A stretch of DNA of 64,000 nt, from NCBI RefSeq assembly GCF_001477055.1, contig NZ_LDRK01000013.1:52653-116652 (forward strand). The letters are read 5' to 3'. The translations under genes and the position numbers were made by a program. Below the pieces are notes generated by a model. The model was given only the letters and a program-made list of their open reading frames with translations, searched no databases and was not told where the DNA came from. The DNA is from Leucobacter chromiiresistens. GTDB taxonomy: Bacteria; Actinomycetota; Actinomycetes; Actinomycetales; Microbacteriaceae. Below are positions 60,219-64,000 of the stretch, one piece after another; the first letter of the stretch is position 1; each line of letters opens with the position of its first letter.

Positions 60219-61277
60219 CTAGTGCCGGTTGGCGCGCTGGTGATCCTGCCCCTGCTGATCGGGCCCCTCCGCGGCGCCCAGATGCAGGTGCTCGCCGCGG
60301 GCCCGGGCCTCGCGGTTCGCCTTCACGAGGCTCGCGACCGTGGCGATCAGCATCGAGACGACGATGAAACCGAGCGACACCCACGTGTTGATCTCGGGCA
60401 CGGGCACGTGCTCGCCGCCGTTGATGAAGGGGAGCTCGTTCTCGTGCAGCGCATGCAGAATGAGCTTCACGCCGATGAATGCGAGGATCGCGGCGATGCC
60501 GTACTTCAGGTACTCGAGGCGCTCGAGCAGACCGCCGAGCAGGAAGTACAGCTGCCGCAGGCCCATGAGCGCGAACACGTTCGCCGTGAACACGATGAAC
60601 GCGCTCTGCGTGATGCCGAAGATGGCGGGGATCGAGTCGAGCGCGAAGAGCAGATCGGTGACGCCGAGCGAGATGAGTACGAGGAGGAACGGCGTGAACA
60701 TGCGCTTGCCGTCGACCGTCGTGCGGAGCCTGCCCCCGTCGTAGTGGTCGCTGAACGGCAGCACCTTCTTGATCTGCCGGATGATCCAGTTCTCGCCGTG
60801 CTCGTCGTCGCCGCCCGGCTTCACCTGCTGCCAGGCCGTCCAGATCAGCCAGGCGCCGAACACGAAGAAGATCGCGATGAAGCGCTCGATGATCGCGGCG
60901 CCGACCAGGATGAACGCGCCGCGGAACACGAGGGCGAGCACGATGCCGATCATCAGCGCCCGCTGCTGGTACGCGCTCGGCACCTTGAAGCTGGCCAGGA
61001 TCAGCACGAACACGAACAGGTTGTCGATCGAGAGGCTGTACTCCGTCAACCAACCCGCCAGGAACTCGGTGCCGTGCTGCACGTCGCCCAGCAGGAAGAT
61101 CGCCCCGGCGAAGACGAGCGCCAGCAGCACGTAGAAGCCGACCCAGAGACTCGCCTCGCGCATGGACGGCACGTGCGGGCGACGGATGATCAGGGCGAGA
61201 TCGATGACGAGGATCACCACGAGGGCGACCATCGATCCGATCTCGAACCAGAGCGGGAGCACTGAAGTCAACGGCAC
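60219..61277 (-). CDS. TerC family integral membrane protein
   Basis: Membrane protein of 352 residues with about nine helices. The family is linked to tellurite resistance, Mn2+ efflux and metal insertion into exported proteins. Marks are TEYSLSIDNLFVFVLILASF, RGAFILVGAAIIERF, LVLISLGVTDLLFALDSIPAIFGI and FALMGLRQLYFLLGGLL, with the paired Asp residues in the membrane. The start is uncertain: GTG at 61277 or TTG at 61271 follow an AAGGAAGG ribosome site. The ATG at 61301 overlaps a TAGGAT -10 candidate and would lie upstream of the transcript. Confidence 0.9.
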   Translation of the reverse strand: MPLTSVLPLWFEIGSMVALVVILVIDLALIIRRPHVPSMREASLWVGFYVLLALVFAGAIFLLGDVQHGTEFLAGWLTEYSLSIDNLFVFVLILASFKVPSAYQQRALMIGIVLALVFRGAFILVGAAIIERFIAIFFVFGAWLIWTAWQQVKPGGDDEHGENWIIRQIKKVLPFSDHYDGGRLRTTVDGKRMFTPFLLVLISLGVTDLLFALDSIPAIFGITQSAFIVFTANVFALMGLRQLYFLLGGLLERLEYLKYGIAAILAFIGVKLILHALHENELPFINGGEHVPVPEINTWVSLGFIVVSMLIATVASLVKANREARARGEHLHLGAAEGPDQQGQDHQRANRH

Positions 61278-61299
61278 GACCTTCCTTTTCGCTCCGGCC

Positions 61300-61305
61300 A
61301 TCCTA
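61300..61305 (-). promoter_or_regulatory. Candidate -10 element of terC
   Basis: The complement reads TAGGAT. A transcript from it would start near 61293 and carry the AAGGAAGG ribosome site, which favours the GTG/TTG starts. Confidence 0.45.
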
Positions 61306-61358
61306 CTCGCCGCCGGAGCCGCTCATCCGCCGTTCACTCTCGGCCCGCGGCGCTGCGC

Positions 61359-61364
61359 TAGCAT
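61359..61364 (+). promoter_or_regulatory. Candidate -10 element of the YqhA-type gene
   Basis: TAGCAT lies 35 nt before the GTG at 61400, leaving a short leader with a GAGAGG ribosome site. Confidence 0.45.
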
Positions 61365-61399
61365 GTGGTGCACTTCACCAGCACGAGAGGGCCCACCAC

Positions 61400-62164
61400 G
61401 TGAGCAATCGACCCAGCATGACCGAACGCAGCGCGCAGGCCGGCCCCGGCCCCGCATCGCGCACGCTCGCCGCCTTCATCTTCGCGAGCCGGTGGCTGCA
61501 GGCCCCGCTCTACCTCGGGCTCATCATCGCGCAGGCCGTCTACGTCGTGCTCTTCTTCGTCGAGCTCTGGCACCTGGTCGAGAACGTCGTCGCGTCGGGG
61601 CACATCAGCGAGACCGACGTCATGCTCAGCGTGCTGGCGCTCATCGACATCGTCATGATCGCGAACCTGCTCATCATGGTCATCATCGGCGGCTACGAGA
61701 CCTTCGTCTCGAAGATCCGCGTGCAGGGGCACCACGACGAGCCCGAGTGGCTGTCGCACGTCAACACCAACCTGCTCAAGGTCAAGCTCGCCGTGTCGAT
61801 CATCTCGATCTCGTCGATCCACCTGCTCAAGACCTTCATCGAGGTGGGGCGCATGGAGAACGGCGTCGTGCGCAACGCCGACGGCAGCGTGCTCTACTCG
61901 TGGGACGGCGTAATGTGGGAGGTCGCCATCCACCTCGCCTTCATCGTCTCGGCCATCGCACTCGCCTGGATCGACCGGATGAGCCAGCACCACGCGACCG
62001 GCGCCGCCGGCGGCCTGAGCGTCGGCAAGATCGAGTCGGGGCTGCGCGGGGACGAGGCGCGCGCCACCGGCGCTGACGCCTCCGGCGAGGCGTACGTCAC
62101 GGTGCGCCTGCCGGCCGGATCCCGACTCCCCGAGGGCGCGGAAGTGGTGCCGAACGACCGCTAA
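61400..62164 (+). CDS. UPF0114/YqhA-type membrane protein
   Basis: 254 residues with four membrane helices in the UPF0114 arrangement: FIFASRWLQAPLYLGLIIAQ, LSVLALIDIVMIANLLIMVIIGGYETFVSK split at the loop, HVNTNLLKVKLAVSIISISSIHLLKTFI and MWEVAIHLAFIVSAIALAWIDR. Function of the family is not known. A polar C-terminal tail of about 55 residues is extra. It is divergent from terC and ends 29 bp before tRNA-Leu; its TAA is the start of a TAAGGT hexamer that could promote the tRNA gene. Confidence 0.85.
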   Translation: MSNRPSMTERSAQAGPGPASRTLAAFIFASRWLQAPLYLGLIIAQAVYVVLFFVELWHLVENVVASGHISETDVMLSVLALIDIVMIANLLIMVIIGGYETFVSKIRVQGHHDEPEWLSHVNTNLLKVKLAVSIISISSIHLLKTFIEVGRMENGVVRNADGSVLYSWDGVMWEVAIHLAFIVSAIALAWIDRMSQHHATGAAGGLSVGKIESGLRGDEARATGADASGEAYVTVRLPAGSRLPEGAEVVPNDR

Positions 62165-62193
62165 GGTAGTTCTCGCCGGAGCCGCCGGCCCGC

Positions 62194-62278
62194 GCGCGAG
62201 TGGCGGAATCGGCAGACGCGCTGGATTTAGGTTCCAGTGTCCTCGGACGTGGGGGTTCAAGTCCCCCCTCGCGCACCA
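62194..62278 (+). tRNA. tRNA-Leu (anticodon UAG)
   Basis: Acceptor arms GCGCGAG (62194-62200) and CTCGCGC (62268-62274) pair fully. The anticodon stem CTGGA/TCCAG encloses TTTAGGT, giving anticodon TAG, which reads CUN codons. A class II long variable arm and the GGTTCAA T-loop are present, and CCA is encoded (62276-62278). Confidence 0.97.
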
Positions 62279-62594
62279 CGGCGGTCGTCGCAACGCCCCG
62301 GCGCACCGCGCACGCGGTTTGGCCCGCGCCGCCCGCTGCTGTTAGGGTTCCCCTGTTCGCGCGACACGACCCGACGTGTCGCGACCCAGCACGACTCGAC
62401 ACGACCCGAAGCGAGGTGAGCCCGATGCCCAGTGACAGTTGCAGTCATCAGCCGGGCTCCGCGCTCGCGACTCCCCCCGCCCCGTAGGTCGACCTCGTCG
62501 TCCCGGCGCGCACGCCCGGCTCGCACGTTCCCACGTACCCCGGCGCCACGGCGCCGCCGAGCCGCGCTTCGTCGCGCACGCGAGGAGACCCGTC
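62279..62594 (+). promoter_or_regulatory. mgtE promoter and 5' leader region (316 bp, structured)
   Basis: A promoter TTGGCC (62319-62324), 18 bp, TAGGGT (62343-62348) would start transcription near 62355, leaving a 240-nt leader before mgtE. The leader holds a perfect 8-bp hairpin (62360-62367 with 62376-62383), a 13-bp direct repeat CGACACGACCCGA (62362-62374 and 62397-62409) that flanks GTGTCG so that two pairings exclude each other, a 7-bp stem GAGCCCG/CGGGCTC (62418-62424 with 62453-62459), and an upstream ORF. I could not match it to the M-box Mg2+ riboswitch. Confidence 0.6.
62425..62487 (+). CDS. Proline-rich upstream ORF in the mgtE leader
   Basis: 20 codons starting ATG at 62425, with an excellent GAGGTGA ribosome site 5 nt before it, and ending ATPPAP-stop. 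Five of 20 residues are Pro. The ribosome site and start codon lie in the 5' arm of the GAGCCCG/CGGGCTC stem. Proline-rich leader ORFs that sense Mg2+ are known for mgtA and mgtC of Salmonella; a comparable role for mgtE is inferred. Translation is not proven. Confidence 0.5.
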   Translation: MPSDSCSHQPGSALATPPAP

Positions 62595-63953
62595 ATGACC
62601 ACTCAGCAGATCCCGATCATCGAAGCCTCGTACGACGGCATCATGCAGCATCTCTCCGCCGGCGATCTGCCGGCCCTCACCCGCGACCTCGCCCCCCACA
62701 CGGCCGCCGAGCTCGTGCCGCTGTTCGCCCGGGTCGACCTGCGGCAGCGCGCCGTGCTCTTCCGCCTGCTCTCCAAGCAGCGCGCGATGGAGGTGTTCGA
62801 AGCGCTCCCGCCCACCCTGCAGAGCGATCTGCTCGACGGCCTGCAGCACGCCGAGGTGAGCCGCCTGTTCGCAGAGCTCGACCCCGACGACCGGCTCTGG
62901 CTCCTCGACGAGGTACCGTCGGTGCTCGCGACGCAGATGCTGCGCGGCCTCCCCGAGCAGGATCGCCTGCAGACCGCCGCACTGCTCGGGTATCCGCAGG
63001 GCAGCGTGGGGCGGCGCATGACCCCGGAGTACGTGTCGACGCGCGCATCGCTCACCGTGGGGCAGACGCTCGAGCGCGTGCAGGCCCACATCGAGGACGC
63101 CGAGACGGTGTACACGATCCCCGTGCTCGACGCGACGCGGGTCGTGGTCGGCATCGTCAGCCTGCGCGAGCTGCTGGCCGCCCGAGCCGAGGACGCGATC
63201 GAGGCGCTCATGCGGCCGGCGCACACCGCCCTCGCGACCGAGACCGACGAGTTCGCCGCGCGCCGCTGCGCCGATCTCTCGCTGCTGGCGCTCCCGATCG
63301 TCGACAGCGAAGAGCGCCTGGTCGGAATGCTCACGATCGATGACGCCATCCGCATCCTCGAGCACGTGGAGAGCGAGGACGCCGCGCGCCAAGGCGGATC
63401 CGAGCCGTTGCGCCGCCCCTACCTGTCGACTCCCGTGCGCACCCTCGTGCGCTCGCGCGTGGTGTGGCTGCTCGTGCTCGCCGTGGGCGCGACGCTGACG
63501 GTGCAGGTGCTCGAGATCTTCGAGGCGACGATCGAGCAGGTGACCGTGCTCGCGCTGTTCGTGCCGCTCCTCATCGGCACCGGCGGCAACACCGGCAACC
63601 AGGCGGCGACGACGGTGACGCGCGCGCTCGCCCTGGGCGACGTGCGGCCCCGCGACATCTTCCGCGTGCTGGCGCGCGAATTCCGCACCGGGGCGCTGCT
63701 CGGCCTGCTGCTCGGCGCGCTCGGGTTCGGGATCGCGGGAGCGCTCTACTCCGTGCAGATCGGGGCCGTGATCGGCTTGACGCTGCTCGCCGTGTGCACC
63801 GTGGCCGCCGTGGTGGGCGGCTGCATGCCGCTGCTGGCGCGCGCGGTGCGCGTCGACCCGGCGGTCTTCTCGAACCCGTTCATCTCGACGTTCGTCGACG
63901 CCACCGGCCTGCTCGTCTACTTCGCGATCGCCTCGGCGGTGCTCGGGCTCTGA
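62595..63953 (+). CDS. mgtE: Magnesium transporter MgtE
   Basis: Mg2+-gated Mg2+ channel/transporter. The 452 residues comprise an N-terminal MgtE domain of helical repeats (about 20-130), two CBS domains (about 140-265; MTPEYVSTRASLTVGQTLE, TIPVLDATRVVVGIVSLREL), a plug helix, and five membrane helices with the pore motif GTGGNTGNQAATTVTRAL and SNPFISTFVDATGLLVYF. The ATG at 62595 has a GAGGAG ribosome site. The long leader suggests control at the RNA level. Confidence 0.96.
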   Translation: MTTQQIPIIEASYDGIMQHLSAGDLPALTRDLAPHTAAELVPLFARVDLRQRAVLFRLLSKQRAMEVFEALPPTLQSDLLDGLQHAEVSRLFAELDPDDRLWLLDEVPSVLATQMLRGLPEQDRLQTAALLGYPQGSVGRRMTPEYVSTRASLTVGQTLERVQAHIEDAETVYTIPVLDATRVVVGIVSLRELLAARAEDAIEALMRPAHTALATETDEFAARRCADLSLLALPIVDSEERLVGMLTIDDAIRILEHVESEDAARQGGSEPLRRPYLSTPVRTLVRSRVVWLLVLAVGATLTVQVLEIFEATIEQVTVLALFVPLLIGTGGNTGNQAATTVTRALALGDVRPRDIFRVLAREFRTGALLGLLLGALGFGIAGALYSVQIGAVIGLTLLAVCTVAAVVGGCMPLLARAVRVDPAVFSNPFISTFVDATGLLVYFAIASAVLGL

Positions 63954-63960
63954 GTCTCGG

Positions 63961-63991
63961 CGCCTGCCGCCGCGGCGGCCCCCGGCAGGCG
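63961..63991 (+). terminator. Hairpin after mgtE
   Basis: CGCCTGCCG (63961-63969) pairs with CGGCAGGCG (63983-63991) around a 13-nt loop, 8 nt past the mgtE stop. Nothing U-rich is visible before the window ends. Confidence 0.65.
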
Positions 63992-64000
63992 GTCCCCGCC

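Noticed and set aside
57915..61265. A 1116-codon open frame on the plus strand opposite leuD, leuC and terC
   Set aside because: Low-complexity Arg/His/Asp-rich translation without motifs, produced by high GC opposite three genuine genes.
62279..62594. M-box (ykoK) Mg2+ riboswitch before mgtE
   Set aside because: The short match around GAGGTGAGCCC is a ribosome site plus stem; the other conserved M-box core segments were not found.
1..64000. Insertion sequences, prophage genes, CRISPR arrays or rRNA operons
   Set aside because: No transposase or phage-like protein, no regularly spaced repeat array with unique spacers, and no rRNA sequence was seen.

Overview
The window is chromosomal DNA from a high-GC Gram-positive actinobacterium. 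A member of the Microbacteriaceae, for example a Leucobacter-like organism, fits best. The evidence is the very GC-rich coding sequence, the cydABDC order of the cytochrome bd genes, MurT/GatD peptidoglycan amidation, an alanine-rich tail on ribosomal protein bS16, many GTG and TTG starts, and promoters of the form TANNNT placed 6-7 nt before the start codon, which is typical of leaderless actinobacterial genes. The genus is inferred from gene content only. No rRNA, phage, insertion sequence or CRISPR array was seen. One tRNA (Leu, anticodon UAG) is present.

Layout. 1-4235: the 5' two thirds of leuS, then a divergent pabB/pabC pair for p-aminobenzoate. 4210-10503: cytochrome bd oxidase genes cydA and cydB and the exporter genes cydD and cydC, with a possible operator region upstream. 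10504-13366: a DedA membrane protein, an APP1-domain protein and a FUSC-type membrane protein, ended by a strong bidirectional terminator. 13367-16095: a YceI protein and the murT-gatD operon. 16159-22010: trmD, rimM, khpA, rpsP, ffh, a 3-hydroxyacyl-CoA dehydrogenase and ftsY. 22091-27673: a branched-chain amino acid ABC transporter (livH, livM, livG, livF) convergent with its binding protein. 27717-33936: an unknown protein, smc, a DUF4260 protein and a chorismate mutase-like protein. 33933-37956: a zinc-ribbon protein, a GNAT acetyltransferase, then mutM, rnc, rpmF, DUF177 and coaD. 38023-43073: a siderophore-interacting protein, a NarL-type two-component system and an ABC exporter. 43230-46083: recG and rsmD, divergent. 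46268-50830: gabD, gabT and a PucR-type regulator. 50949-51452: an unknown gene of lower GC content. 51498-59957: thiL, a DUF3515 lipoprotein, ddl, gpsA, plsC, murA, leuD and leuC, with a leucine-rich leader peptide upstream of leuC. 60219-63953: a TerC protein, a YqhA-type protein, tRNA-Leu and mgtE with a long structured leader.

How the genes relate. The backbone leuCD-murA-plsC-gpsA-ddl-thiL-rsmD-recG-coaD-DUF177-rpmF-rnc-mutM-smc-ftsY-ffh-rpsP-rimM-trmD is a familiar actinobacterial housekeeping order. It is split by accessory blocks: the liv transporter between smc and ftsY, the ABC/two-component/siderophore block between recG and coaD, and the gab genes plus the low-GC orphan between rsmD and thiL. 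The strongest regulatory observations are: a leaderless 14-residue leader peptide with three consecutive Leu codons (two of them rare CTT) before leuCD-murA; a promoter, switch-like repeats and a proline-rich upstream ORF before mgtE; a paired inverted repeat between gabT and its PucR regulator; and about nineteen start codons that sit immediately downstream of a TANNNT hexamer.
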